Source: Chamaecrista fasciculata
Taxonomy: Eukaryota; Streptophyta; Magnoliopsida; Fabales; Fabaceae
DNA: 64,000 nt
Assembly (NCBI GenBank): GCA_003254925.1
Contig: QANZ01036985.1
Coordinates: 21,422 to 85,421, forward strand
Direction of reading: 5' to 3'
Shown here: piece after piece, positions 1 through 11,134 of the stretch
Position numbering within the stretch: the first letter of the stretch is position 1
Layout of the letters: each line of letters opens with the position of its first letter
Program-made: the position numbers and the translations under genes
The notes under the pieces: generated by a model
Database searches by the model: none
What the model saw: the letters and a program-made list of their open reading frames with translations, nothing else
Told to the model about the DNA's origin: nothing

Positions 1-170
1 TTGACGATTATGATAAATAAAGGACTAAATAGTTAACAATTATGATAAACGAGGGACTAAATAGTTGACAATTATGATAAATGAGGGACCAAATAGTCTA
101 TTTCAAAAATGCAAAGACCAAATAATTAAAAGTGTGCAAAAGGAGGGACCAAATAGTAGGTTTCCTCTTT
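1..170. repeat. Short tandem subrepeats of a GGGACCAAATAGT repeat
   Basis: About three diverged copies of a unit of roughly 35 bases (core gactaaatagttgacaatta) run head to tail, ending in gggaccaaatagtaggtttc. The end resembles the right terminus of the foldback element at 33437-34108, so this is probably the right end of another copy cut by the window edge. A (ATT)n microsatellite follows at about 168-197 and encodes only a poly-Tyr run. Confidence 0.6.
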
Positions 171-311
171 TATTATTATTATTATTACTATTATTACTTT
201 CAAAAGCTCCTTTTAGGCTATAGTGGTCACTGCTGTCATAGTGTTAGTGGCCACACCAAAATCTGGTTTTCTGTTTTCCCCTCTCACACTACAATTTCTT
301 TTAGGTTTATT

Positions 312-662
312 TTTATCCTTGGACAAAGTGTACTTTTCATCCTATATTTTTTTTAGGTCTCAATTTGATCTCTTTGTTTTGAGTACTTTTTGTTCGTACC
401 TTTTGTTCAGTTTTCAATTTGGTCTCATATATTTTTTTGGTTACAGTTTTAGTCTTATATTTTTTTGCTCAGGTTGAAGAATTGATCTAATATCTTTTGG
501 TTATATTGTAGAATTGATCTTATATCTTTACAAAAAATTTCATATTGTAGGACTAACGGTGAAACTTTTTGCAAAGATATAAGACTAAATTTATAACAAA
601 AAATATATGGGACTAAGTTTACATATGACGAAAAGATACATGACCAAAAGTGCACTTTGGTC
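312..662. repeat. Foldback repeat, family A (GGTCAAAGTGCACTTTTGG ends)
   Basis: The left end (ggacaaagtgtacttttc) and right end (gaccaaaagtgcactttgg) are inverted copies, and the body is a diverged palindrome of 'gtctcaatttggtc' type motifs. The same ends occur at 1228-1610 and 20044-20450. No clear target duplication was found for this copy, so the boundaries are approximate. Confidence 0.6.
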
Positions 663-680
663 GTATCATTGTATAATATT

Positions 681-1180
681 GGTCAAAACCTCAAATTGGA
701 CCCAAATGTATGGGACAGATTTCAAAGTGTTTCTAAATGTTTTAATTATTTTAGATTGGTCCTCTATGTTTCCGTAATTTCTCAAATTGGTCCCAAAATA
801 ATGATATCTTTCTTATTTTAAGTTCAAATGTGACTATTTAAGAGTTATGAATTACTTTCTACGAGTATTTTCTCTATTCAATTCGGGGGGACGACAAACA
901 AAATCAAATCAGGTCCCATGAGTAGGTCGCTCATTTTGCAGTTAAATAAGTGAAGTTGGTCACATCTCTCTTATTTTAAGTCTAAATGCTACATGTGACG
1001 AGATTAAAACTATGTATTAACACTTAAATAGTTTTCTCTCTGTCCAATTGAGACCATTAGTAAATAAAGTCAAATCGTGTCCTAAAAGAAGGTTTGGGAC
1101 CAATTTAAGAAATTATGAAAATATGTAGAACTAATACGAAATAAATGAAACATTTAAGATCAATTTAAAATCTACCCCAT
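681..1180. repeat. Foldback repeat, family C (GGTCAAAACCTCAAATTGG end)
   Basis: It starts with ggtcaaaacctcaaattgg and continues with gggacagatttcaaag. The other half, about 1090-1180, carries inverted versions (gggaccaatttaagaaatt, gatcaatttaaaatctacc). The same family recurs at 15660-16182 and in partial form near 13190, 22325 and 32306. The right end is degenerate. Confidence 0.5.
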
Positions 1181-1227
1181 AAATGTAAAAGGATATAAAA
1201 AAAACATCTTACATAACCATTTATAAA

Positions 1228-1610
1228 AGGTTAAAGTGCACTTTTGGTCTCATAACTTTGGCAAAGGTCTCAATTTGGTCCCATATCTTTTTTTGTTGCA
1301 ATTTTGGTCCCATAACTTTGGAAAAGGTCTCAATTTGATCCCATAACTTTTTTTCGTTACAATTTTGGTCTCATAACTTTTGAAAATGTCCCACCGTTGG
1401 TCCCAAGCTGATTTCCATTCATCCCATAACTTCACTCATATTTGTCACGTCATCCTCCAACTCAGTATGCTAGATCATCTTTAACGGCAGATAATAGACG
1501 AAAATTAGCTTGAGACCAACAGTGTGACGTTTTCAAAAGTTATGGGACCAAAATTGCAATAAAAAAGTTGTGAGACCAAATTGAAACCTTTGCTAAAGTT
1601 AAAATACTCT
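1228..1610. repeat. Foldback repeat, family A, second copy
   Basis: The left end ggttaaagtgcacttttgg leads into repeated 'ggtcccataacttttggaaa' modules. After a non-repetitive centre (about 1390-1510) the same modules return inverted, as 'aaagttatgggaccaaaatt'. The right terminus has decayed. The ORF on the minus strand here only reads through these modules. Confidence 0.6.
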
Positions 1611-2440
1611 GTGTAAAAAAAATCTTTAAATAATAAATATACAGAAAGGTTTTTAGACTTTTAATATCATTTTTCTTCAAAAAAATATAATGGATTGTCA
1701 GGATATGATTAATTTGAAATAAGTGATATATATATATATATATGGGACCAATTTCAAATGAATAAAATATTTAAAACTAATTTCCACTCGATATTTTTTG
1801 GACAAATGTGAATATTTAATTTACAATAAATGCTAAACATAATAACAATTTGCAACGCATGCTGGGTAGCTTCAGCCTTCAAGTAGTGAGAAATGTTAAT
1901 TGTAATTAAACTCTGAATTAAATTAGTCACGCCCTGATTATAAAAAAAATTGAACTATTTGTTGTTTTCTAATTTCTATTATTCAGTTTTTTTTTAAAAT
2001 AATTTATAAAATTATAAGAGATTTTGTGTATTTAATTTGCATCAATGCTGCCAACTGCCAAGAGTTCGTCTACAGCCAGCTCAAGTTGCTTTGTTGTTGA
2101 ACTTTTTTATATGAAAAATAAAATTATATTAGGTTAAATTGGATTAAGATTCTTTTGAGTTTTTGGTCGAGACACAAAATACTTTTGAGTTTGAACTTTC
2201 AACATTTAACAATAAATTTTTTGAGTTTTCAATTTTACTCACTTATTACCACTAAGTTTCAAAAATATACAAACAATTTTTTTTGAACTTTTAGCTTTGT
2301 TTACTTAAGATTTATTAAGCTTTCAGAACATATGAATTTATTTAGGGATCCTAAGTAAATAAAATTTAAAGTTTAGAATATCTATTTATCAAGTTTTAAA
2401 ACACAATAATCCAAAGTGAGTAAAGTTATAAACTCAAAGA

Positions 2441-3307
2441 GGTTTTTTTATTAAAATAATACAAAAAATTATATTATATATCTCGATACCCAAAGAATTT
2501 TCTTATTTCTTCAGATGGGATACGCATCCACTGAACTCGATTTTAAAACAAGCTTGGTTTGTGTATTATTTGTGACTAAATAACTCTATTTACTATTATT
2601 TCTAAGTGTTCAGTTTTTGTTATGTGTACTCTACTTATTTGACCAACCTAGTGAGCTAACTATTAGACCAACAAGTAGGGGTGTACATGGGCCGGGCCGA
2701 GCCGGGTTTCTGGTCGGCCCGAAACCCGGACCGGTACAGACCCGGGCCGGGCCGGGTCACCGGGTCTGGCCGGGCCAAAAAAATATATTTTTTTTATTCA
2801 TTCTATATATAATTTAACTTGTATATATTGGTAAAACAATTAATTTTGGATCAATTTAATGATGTTTTTATTAATGAAGACATTTAATTTGACTTAATTG
2901 TTAAAAAAAGTTGATTTAATTAAGATTAAATATATATTTTATGTATATTTTTAATATACAATTGATAAAAATAATAATAGATATGTATTTATTACAATTA
3001 AAAAAATATTTAGTAGTATAAAATATAAATATGTATAGTAAAAAATTNATATATATTATTATATATTATATATATATATATGGGGAGGCCCAACGGCCTC
3101 CCCTTAATTAATTATTTGAAATCGTGCCCCATGGGCACGATTTCAGTACTGACTTGAAATCGTGTTTACAGAGCGCGATTTTTGAGAAAAAAAATCAAGT
3201 TTTAAAATCGAGTTCAGTGGATGCGTATCCCATTTGAGAAAATAAGAAAATTCTTTGGGTATCGAGATACATAATATAATTTTTTGTATTATTTTAATAA
3301 AAAAACC
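2441..3307. repeat. Large inverted repeat (109-bp arms) enclosing a hAT-like insertion and GC hairpins
   Basis: Arms 2441-2549 and 3199-3307 are near-identical inverted copies with only a few mismatches. The 649-bp spacer holds a GC-rich segment beginning TAGGGGTGTACATGGG at about 2677, followed by AT-rich sequence also found at 36886-37236. Two GC-rich hairpins lie at about 3081-3104 and 3118-3144. One N at 3048 marks an uncertain base inside the spacer. No target duplication was found outside the arms. Confidence 0.75.
2677..3050 (+). mobile_element. hAT-like non-autonomous element fragment (TAGGGGTG terminus)
   Basis: Begins TAGGGGTGTACATGGGCC and is followed by repeated ccgggccgggc motifs, a pattern common at hAT-type termini in plants. 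The AT-rich body (cttgtatatattggtaaaac, aattttggatcaatttaatg) is shared with 36886-37236. A matching CACCCCTA right end was not found, so the superfamily assignment is inference. Confidence 0.45.
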
Positions 3308-4388
3308 TGCAATTAGACTCTCCTACCAAATATAAAGCCCATAAGTTAAAATGTGAAAATAAAGAGTAATTAAATAAAATAAATTTTGTACACACAAATA
3401 TAAACCACTCCAATCGCAGTTTGAAACCGATGATTCTTCCCTAATATATATTACTGAATAGTTAATTATCAATATATTCTATATTATGTATTATTTCTTA
3501 ACAAATTGTACTATTGTTTAATTTATTTAATTTCTTTTTTAGCAATGTTACTGTTTATTGCTTACCAATGGTGTACAGAGTTCAATTATTTTAATAATTC
3601 TGATCTGAATTTATTTCAAATATTATCAAAAAAAGAAATTGCAGAGAAAGATAACAAAGAATCCAATCTCGTGATATTTTTTTGTGTTTTCTCTCTCGTG
3701 ACATTATATAACATGATCAATTTTTTCCTAAAGGAATGAAAGAGAAGTGACATATTTTTTTATTTATTAACTAATTTGGTTGTTAAAAAAAAAAATCAGT
3801 TTTGAATGCTTCAAGTTTTGCAACAATCCAATGGTCAATCGATCATAATTAATTCTGATCTTTACGTAAACGTTTGTGAACTTATGTAATTTATCGAATA
3901 TTCATCAATTTGTATTAAAAAAAATGACCTTTTGGATTTTTTTAATATTTGGTCATCTAAAACTTATACTAAAAAAATATATCATGTGAAATATTTAAAA
4001 AAAAAAAAGAAAGTAATGAATTTCGGACATACTTAAAATGTCCAATCAAAGTATCTATGAGAAGACGAGTCACTAATTCGATCATAAATCTATATTCGTT
4101 ACATTACTCATAGCAAATGCACTTGTAGAAACCAAGCAAAAGACAGATAGAGATAAATCATAAATTAACTAACCTCTAACAAATTATATTTGTTATTCTA
4201 AAATATAAAAAAATAATAAGTACATATATGCTAAAAAAATTAAATAATATATCATGATCCATGACTTATATTTAGTTCGAATACAAAACATTATACTTTA
4301 AAAACTCAACTATCTATTAACTATATTAAACTCTGTTTGCTTTGTCTTTTGATAATTGATCATATGAAAAGTGATCTTTTGATAAAAT
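3308..4388. other. AT-rich intergenic DNA, nothing recognised
   Basis: Low-complexity AT-rich sequence. The one ORF of note (3506-3739, plus) has AT-driven composition (F, I, L, N), no family resemblance and no splice context, and is not called as a gene. Confidence 0.6.
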
Positions 4389-4963
4389 GGTCAAATAGTC
4401 ATTTTGGTCCTCAAATTATGGAGTAAGTTTTCTTTTTGCTCTACAACTATTTTTTATTTTATTTTGATCCTCAAACTTTCACATTTGTTCTAGTATAGTC
4501 CCTAAAATGTGATTTCCTTTTATACTACCAAAAAAAAATGTGATTTCCTTTGATTTTTGCTGTTATTTCTAGCATTGACGGTTGAGATAGACCATTTCTC
4601 TCTCATATATGTCATAACAAGTTAGTTAGTAAAGAGAGAAAAAAATTTCACTCTTTAAAAGAAAAATCTTCATTCTTTAAACAAAAAATCAACTACAAAG
4701 TTGTCTCCAATTTGTGAATAGTATAATTAAGAATGAAACATTTTTTTCCTTTTTTCTTGTCTATTGAACGATTATGACACATATAAAAAGGAAATAGCTT
4801 ATTTCAATAGTCTAGGTGATTAACCCAAAAAATCAAACAAAATTACATTTTGAGGACTAAAACGAAAAAAGTAAAAGTTTAAAAACTGAAATAAAACAAA
4901 AAATAATTTTATGATAAAAATAAAACTTATCTTATAATTTGAAAATCGATAGTGATTTTGACC
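4389..4963. repeat. Foldback repeat, family B (GGTCAAATAGTCATTTTGG ends)
   Basis: The left end is ggtcaaatagtcattttgg and the right end is gatagtgattttgacc. Internal modules ('ttttgatcctcaaactttc' against 'gtttaaaaactgaaataaaa') mirror each other about a centre near 4680. Copies occur at 35028-35542 and 48329-48699, and a left half at 6222-6510. No convincing 9-bp duplication flanks this copy. Confidence 0.65.
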
Positions 4964-6221
4964 AATGAAAATTGTATTAAGAATTGTAGATGGAAATATG
5001 CGAAAATATGTTCCGAGAATTATTTAAACAATTTGTATATTGAATTAATGTTCATCAAGCATGCATAATATAATAGAGCCCAATTGTTAATTATCGTGTT
5101 TTGAAATATTGTAATTAAAGAGTCTAGGATTAGGATCCAAGTACTCAACACGCTTTCAAAATTTCTTGGCAATTTACTTAATGGAAACTTCTTGCATGAA
5201 TTTGCTTTTGCATAAAGTGAACACATTGACCTGAAAAACTTCTAAGAAATTTACGTCTTTAGAGTCAATATCGAATGATGTGAAATAAAGACTTGATAAA
5301 GTCATCATAATGATTTTTTTTTTTCATGAACATATCCAAATTCTATGAGCTTTGCTTATCTATCAATGAAATTTGTGGAGAAATTTACGAAGTATACGTG
5401 TGTATATATATAATATAACTAACTTCAAAGATATTTTTTTTCAAGAATAGACTGCTTTATTAAAATAAAATCTTCAAACAGCAACTTTTATGGGTTTTAT
5501 TCAAATATAAATTAAGTACAAATTCAATGACTATAAAAAGTATAAAATTAATTCAAATTCAGTGACTAAATCGTCACAAAAATTAAATTGTTGACAATTA
5601 CGATACTTCAGAGATCAAATCATATATTTTGATTATTTATGAATTGATTCATTCACTCGATATAAATTAACCAAATAATTAGTTTTCTTAAATAAAAAAA
5701 AAAAAAGCACTTCCTTCTATAGTAAGTCATAAAAGTAAAAAATTCATCGAGAAAAAAGCTAATTGACCAAACCCCTTACTTACCAAGTAGGACCATTATT
5801 TATGCTTTAGAAGACTTTTTAGGAAAGTCTCCATCAAACTTTTTAGTTTCCTCTTGGTTGATGCATAAGCTCTTACTCAGATACATGAATATTAACCACA
5901 TAGCTTGAAGAATCAAGGCAGCCAAAAAGGCACTATATATTCTATATTGCATTTACTTTATTTGCTTATGTTTTGCTCATTTGCTGCATGCTATGGCTCC
6001 TTTTCTGATTTGCTAAGCAATGCTTTGCTAGCCAATGGATTAGCCAAAGAAATGGACTGAGGAAAGCGAGAAGAGGAAAAAAAAATGTAGAAATTAAATA
6101 AATTAGACAATTGGATCACGGGAATGTAACTATTTTTCACTTTCTATTTGCAGAAAGTGAGGTTCTTAAAGGTGTGACATGAACCTATACTTCACTCCAA
6201 TAATCAATATAATAAACCTAT
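4964..6221. other. AT-rich intergenic DNA with weak repeat traces
   Basis: No coding potential seen. About 5500-5640 carries a faint copy of the 'gtgactaaatcgt / attgttgacaattacgat' motif resembling the repeat at the window start. The rest is unassigned. Confidence 0.5.
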
Positions 6222-6510
6222 GGTCGAATAGTTATTTTGGTGCTTAAATTACGGTGTAAGTTTTATATTGGTCTTAAAATTATTTTTTGTTTCATTTTGA
6301 TCGTCAAACATTCACATTTGTTTTACTATTAGTCTAAAATGTGATTTCGCTTGGTTTCTTTCACTATTTTTAATTTGGATAATTGAGATGAATCATTTCT
6401 CTCTTATATGTATAATAGTAAGTGAGTTAACAAAGAGAGAAAGAAAAATTTTCACCCTTTGAAAAAAAAATTAACCAGAAATTTAATTATCTCCAATTTA
6501 TAATTAAGAC
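6222..6510. repeat. Foldback repeat, family B, left half only
   Basis: Starts ggtcgaatagttattttgg and follows the left half of the 4389-4963 element (tttcattttgatcgtcaaac, gtgatttcgcttgg) up to about 6510, where it stops without the inverted right half. It is a truncated copy. Confidence 0.55.
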
Positions 6511-6527
6511 TAACAATAATAAAGCAA

Positions 6528-7015
6528 CTGGTCATTGCCCTCATGAGGGACACTTGACCTCAAGTGTTGTCCCTCTCCCTGACATAAGGTGTCCTCAAAG
6601 CCCCAACCCTACACCAAATAAGCAGAGGGTGTCCTCCCATAGGGAGGGCATCCCCTCAAGTAAAGAAAACAAAGGACAACACTCCAAGGAGGGGCACACT
6701 CTATAGTCTAGGTGTCGTACATCATCAGTCTGAACTCACGCTTGGTGTCCTCAATACAATGCCCTAGAAACTCAACAATAGAATCATAGATATCACTCTA
6801 GAAGATTCCCAAATCCTACAATTAAAGGATTAGAATCTCAGAGGATCTCAAGTCCTCAATCAGATTAACTCCTCTCATATAAATATACCCTTAAAATTCC
6901 ATAAATATGGATATGCACACTGTGCTCATTTCCTACTTCTGAGTATTTTATTATCTAGAACAAATCACTAACTTAAATATCAAAGGTGAATCAAAGGGAA
7001 AGCCCCTATGATTCA
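6528..7015 (+). mobile_element. Degraded LTR, probably of Ty3/gypsy type
   Basis: A moderately GC-rich island contains a TATA-like motif (catataaatataccc at about 6875) and a 3' part (ctaacttaaatatcaaagg, then gaatcaaagggaaagcccc) resembling the R-U5 end common in plant gypsy LTRs (ctgacttgagcgtcggag type). No gag-pol is adjacent. The assignment is inference from pattern. Confidence 0.35.
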
Positions 7016-7204
7016 TTGTCATGTAAGAAATTTAGCCCATAAATTCTTCATCAGAATCAAATAAGAGCATTTGGTCGGAATCTAATTCATCACTAATACT
7101 GACTATAGGAAATATTCTCTTCAGAATTCCCACCACCCTTTAATTTCAAATTATTTAACTTGTGTTCTTGAATCAATCCAAGGGAGAACAACAATCTTGG
7201 AGGT

Positions 7205-7560
7205 TTATTGTAAATAATAATTTAAAGTCAATTATTGAATGTGTCAAATTAAGCCAACATTGCTTGCATCAAGAGAGTTTGGAGTGTATATATATTAAGT
7301 TGTGATATGGGGGAAGTGAATGGGCCAAGTGGAAGGTGGGTCTTGCGCACACGGGACCGACCACGAGAAGGGAAATGAAGTTGAAAATTGTTGATTCCTC
7401 CCTGTGCGTGCGATGTATGCAGGTCCATGTTCATTTTTGAGAAAAATGTTTTATTAAATTATGTTAGTTATTTAATGTAATTTAATAAGCCTTTAAATCT
7501 TATCTTAAGAACCTAATTTTTGCCGTCTCAAAAATAAGCCTAGTAGAACTAAATTAATAT
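7205..7560 (+). mobile_element. Truncated copia LTR, upstream copy
   Basis: About 350 bases are a close direct repeat of 8010-8350: tgtaaataataattt, gtgtatatatattaagttg, gaagtgaatgggccaagtgg and tttaataagcctttaaatc occur in the same order in both. It ends where the downstream LTR continues, so it is 3'-truncated. Between the two lies 7561-8009, which looks like the 3' untranslated part of a copia element. Confidence 0.8.
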
Positions 7561-8009
7561 ATCTCTTCCTATGGTGTGTGATAGTGCTATGCTGCAGTTT
7601 TGGTGAGGTTGTACATAGGTACTTAATGATTTCATATTCCTACGGGATCGTGTATAAGTGCATATACACTTTAATGAAATCACCTCGATGAATGTGGAGT
7701 GAGGCCGCTCCTATGAGATTCTGGCAAAATCTCTAGAACATTCATTATGAAACAGGCACAAGCAAGGCCGTTGTAACGCGCAAAAATGTCGTTAATAGCA
7801 TAAATGTGGGGGTATAATCTGACTCTTAATACCTCTAGTATACAATAAGAGTAGTTGGTTCATAGAAGCAGGCTTCACTGACTTCTCTGTGTACTATGTG
7901 TTATTGGTCTAGGTCTAGTTCATAGTCGAAAAGACACTAGATACAATGATTATGCCCATGAGTGAGACTCATGAGAAATGTGGTTCTTTATTTGACACAT
8001 GTGGGGGAT
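7561..8009 (+). mobile_element. Copia 3' internal region with polypurine tract
   Basis: Non-coding sequence ending in gtgggggat at 8001-8009, directly before the LTR start TGTTG at 8010. A purine-rich tract touching TGTTG is the expected primer site for plus-strand synthesis next to a 3' LTR. It shows that the LTR at 8010 once served as the 3' LTR of an element to its left. Confidence 0.65.
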
Positions 8010-8664
8010 TGTTGTAAATAATAATTGAAAGTCATCATCTATTGAGTGTGTCAAATTAAGCCCACATTTCTTGCATTAAGAGGGTTTGGAGTGTATATAT
8101 ATTAAGTTGTGATATGGGGGAAGTGAATGGGCCAAGTGGAAGGTGGGCCTCGCGCACACAAGACCAACCACGAGAAGGGAAACAAAGTTGAAAACTGTCG
8201 ATCCCCCTACGTGTGCGATGCATGCGGGTCCAAGTTCATTTTTGAGAAATTTTTTTTATTAAATTATGTTAATTATTTAATGTAATTTAATAAGCCTTTA
8301 AATCTTATCTTAAAAACCTAATTTTTGGTGTCTAAAAAATAAGCCTGGCGGAATTGGTCAAATGGAGCCGTTGGTTTACATACTGCAGACTTTGTCTTGC
8401 ATAAAGTTACTTTCCGTTCCTACTTGTGCAAGGTTGATAATTAATTAACATAGTCGCCAAGTTCATTAGCTGATATCCAACTCCCTTGTGTTTTCGTGTG
8501 AGCCTCTTTTCTTCTGCTATCCTGTATCCTTCTTTGTGTGACACTGAGGAAGATTTCGTTTAATCCTGTGAGAGTGCTGGTTTCTTTTAGTGGGATACTA
8601 GAATATCTCTTAAGAACAGTGTCCTAGAGACGCGACTCAAAATTTATGTGACCAATCCCCAACA
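8010..8664 (+). mobile_element. Copia LTR (about 655 bp), TGTTG...CAACA
   Basis: Starts TGTTG just after a polypurine tract and ends ccccaaca at 8664, 21 bases before the gag start codon, so it could be the 5' LTR of the gag-pol remnant downstream. Its first 340 bases are repeated at 7205-7560. No convincing tRNA primer site (TGGTATCAGAGC type) follows it, so the right boundary is a best guess. No second full LTR lies to the right of the pol remnant within this window. Confidence 0.65.
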
Positions 8665-8685
8665 ATCTTAAGAGATATTGTTATC

Positions 8686-10052
8686 ATGAGTACCGAAAAT
8701 ACCAACCTCGATGCTTCTGTCTCTGCCAAGAAGGACGTTCTTGCTGCCAACGTTCTGACAGCGATGCCGCTACCTATGACGAGGCCATTCCCTGAATTTT
8801 CAAAGATTGAAACATTCAATGGTTCCTTTTTCTGTCATTGGCAAGAACGAGTTTACTCTTTTCTTGATATGAACGGTGTCGTTAGTGCTCTTACTTATTC
8901 TGAACCTGCTGCTGACGCCACTCAAGCAAAAAAGGATAGTTGGATTCAACCCAACAAGACATGTAGACACACTCTGATTACTACTTTGTCCAACGAGTTG
9001 TTCAATGTGTACAGTGTCTACAAAGAAGCCAACAAATTTGGGAATCATTGATTCTCAAATACACTTCCGAGGATGCTAGTAAACAGAAATTTGTAGTAGC
9101 CAATTACTACAAATGGGAGATGGTGGACGAAAAGGATATCAAGTCACATATTAATGAATACCATAGGTTATTGGAGGAACTTCGTGCTGAGAAGATTAAT
9201 TTACCGGATGAATTTTTTGTTGGAGTTTTAATTGAAAAGCTACCTAAATCATGGAATGACTACAAGCAACAGTTAAAGCACAAACAGAAGCAGTTGTCCT
9301 TGACAGACTTGATCACTCATATCATTATTGAGGACACCAACCGAAGGACGATTCAAATGGCAAAGGGAAATGAGCTAGCTGCTAAAGCAAATTTGGTTGA
9401 AACACAAAATAAGAGGTACGATTCTTCAAACAAGAATAATAAGTACAATAAGAAATCTGATTACAAACACGATGTTACTAACCCTCAGTTCAAGAAAAAA
9501 TGCAATTGTTTTGTGTGTGGCAAAGCAGGACACCATGCAGCTCAATGCAGAAAGAGGGCTAGAGGATCCGAAAAGGATAATAATAAGCCGCCTCCTAAGC
9601 CAAATGCAAATTTGGTTCAAGGGGATGATAATGGTAGTGACAATGTCATTGCTGCAATGTTTTCTCAAGCCCTCCTCATCTCTAACATGAAAAAATGGGT
9701 GGTAGACTCTGGGGCTACCAAGCACATTTGTGCTAACAAAGAGATGTATGCCTCCTTTGAAGAAGGGGATGAACATGTTTATCTAGCTGACACCCAAACT
9801 GTAAAGGTTCTAGGGAAAGGAAAGATGAATCTCAAACTCACTTCTGGGAAGACTCTGCAGCTGAATGATGTCTCGTATGTGCCTGAGATTAGGGCAAATT
9901 TAATTTCTGTAACTCTATTGGGAAAAGCTGGGGTTAATGTGTCATTTGAATCTGATAAGATTACAATGACTAACAATAATGTTATTATTGGGAAGGGTTA
10001 TTGTAATCAGGGATTTTTTGTACTAAGCATTGGTGATATGAATAAATATTGA
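8686..10052 (+). pseudogene. Copia gag and protease, frameshifted
   Basis: The first ORF (8686-9051) is the start of a Ty1/copia Gag. It is broken by a frameshift near 9050, and the same protein continues in another frame (9048-10052). Visible landmarks are the UBN2-type Gag helices ('LPKSWNDYKQQL' at about 9240), a CCHC zinc knuckle (CFVCGKAGHHAAQC, about 9507-9548) that binds RNA, and the aspartic protease active site DSGATKH (about 9704-9724). The product would package element RNA and mature Gag-Pol. At least one frameshift separates the two ORFs and another follows before integrase, so no functional polyprotein can be made. The family is clear; the exact lineage is not. Confidence 0.9.
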
Positions 10053-10790
10053 ATCTTCTTCTGCTTACTTGATTGATTCCTTTAATGTGTGGCATGCAAG
10101 ACTTGGACATGTTAATAGTAAATATATTAAACGATTACAACATCTTGGTTTAATATCTACTTTTAAAAATGAAGAAGTTAATAATTGTGAAATTTGTGTT
10201 GAAACTAAATTGACAAAGGGGTCACATTTTTCTACACAAAGAGAGACGAAATTAATAGCTTTAATTCATTCTGATTTAGGAGATTTAAAACAAACAGAAA
10301 CTAGAGGTGGGAAAAAAAATATTATGTTACATTTATTGATGATTTCTCTAGATATATTAAACTTTATTTTATGAGAAATAAAGATGAAGTTTTTGAAAAA
10401 TTCTCTATTTATAAAAGTGAAGTAGAGAAACAATTAAATAAGAAAATTAAAAGAATTTGAAGTGATAGAGGAGGAGAATATTTTTTAATAAATGATTTAT
10501 GTGAAAAAAAAGGAATTATACATCAAGTTACTCCTCCCTATTCTCCTGAATCAAATGGTGTAGCAGAAAGGGAAAATAGGACTTTAAAAGAGATGATGAA
10601 TGAATTACTTGTGAGTTCTGGTGCACCTAACAATTTATGGGGTGAAGCTATTTTATCTGCTTGTTTTTAACAAAATAGAATACCTCATAGGAAAATAAAT
10701 AAGACACCTTATGAATTATGGAAAGGTTTTGTGCCTAATTTGAAATATTTGAAAGTGCGGGGGTGTCTTATAAAAATTTTATAACTAGAT
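10053..10790 (+). pseudogene. Copia integrase, broken
   Basis: The GAG-pre-integrase segment (WHARLGHVN at about 10090, with the Cys pair of NNCEICVETK) leads into the integrase core. The core continues in another frame with FIDDFSRY (about 10333), SDRGGEY (about 10460) and TPPYSPESNGVAERENR (about 10530), the usual copia integrase signatures that carry out strand transfer. Internal stops (for example at 10457-10459 and 10667-10669) and a frame change near 10320 make it a pseudogene. The sequence is more AT-rich than the gag part. Integrase ends abruptly at about 10790 and the reverse transcriptase is missing. Confidence 0.88.
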
Positions 10791-11134
10791 CCTCAAGGGA
10801 TTATGAGTTTGTTGTTTTAGAGTTGGCTGGAACTGAGGTTGAGTGGTTGAAAAACTTGTTAGCAAATATCCCATTAGGTGACAAACCAACTCCATCCATT
10901 TCGTAACACCGTGATAGCTAATCAGCGCTAGCTACGGCTAAAAATAAGACCTGTAATGGCAAAAGCAGACATATTTGATTGAGACACAATATAATGTGGC
11001 AACTGCTCAAAGATGAGGTGATCTCAATTGAATTTGTGAGGTCAGAGCTAAACCTTGCGGATCCGTTTACTAAACCTCTAGGGAGAAAATATATTTCTGA
11101 AACATCGAGAGAAATGAGACTTAGACCAACTTGA
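10791..11134 (+). pseudogene. Copia RNase H end, reverse transcriptase deleted
   Basis: Directly after the integrase remnant the frame reads DYEFVVLELAGTEVEWL, then DSQSALATAKN, NGKSRHI, ISIEFVRSELNLADPFTKPL and a terminal stretch at about 11134. These are the last blocks of the copia RNase H domain. The whole reverse transcriptase domain, about 1.5-2 kb in an intact element, is absent, so an internal deletion joined integrase to RNase H near 10790. Confidence 0.85.

Noticed and set aside
132..356. ORF with a poly-Tyr run
   Set aside because: It is a translated (ATT)n microsatellite followed by foldback repeat sequence.
9426..9976. Antisense ORFs across copia gag and protease
   Set aside because: Shadows of the plus-strand Gag-protease frame, which carries the zinc knuckle and DSG motifs.
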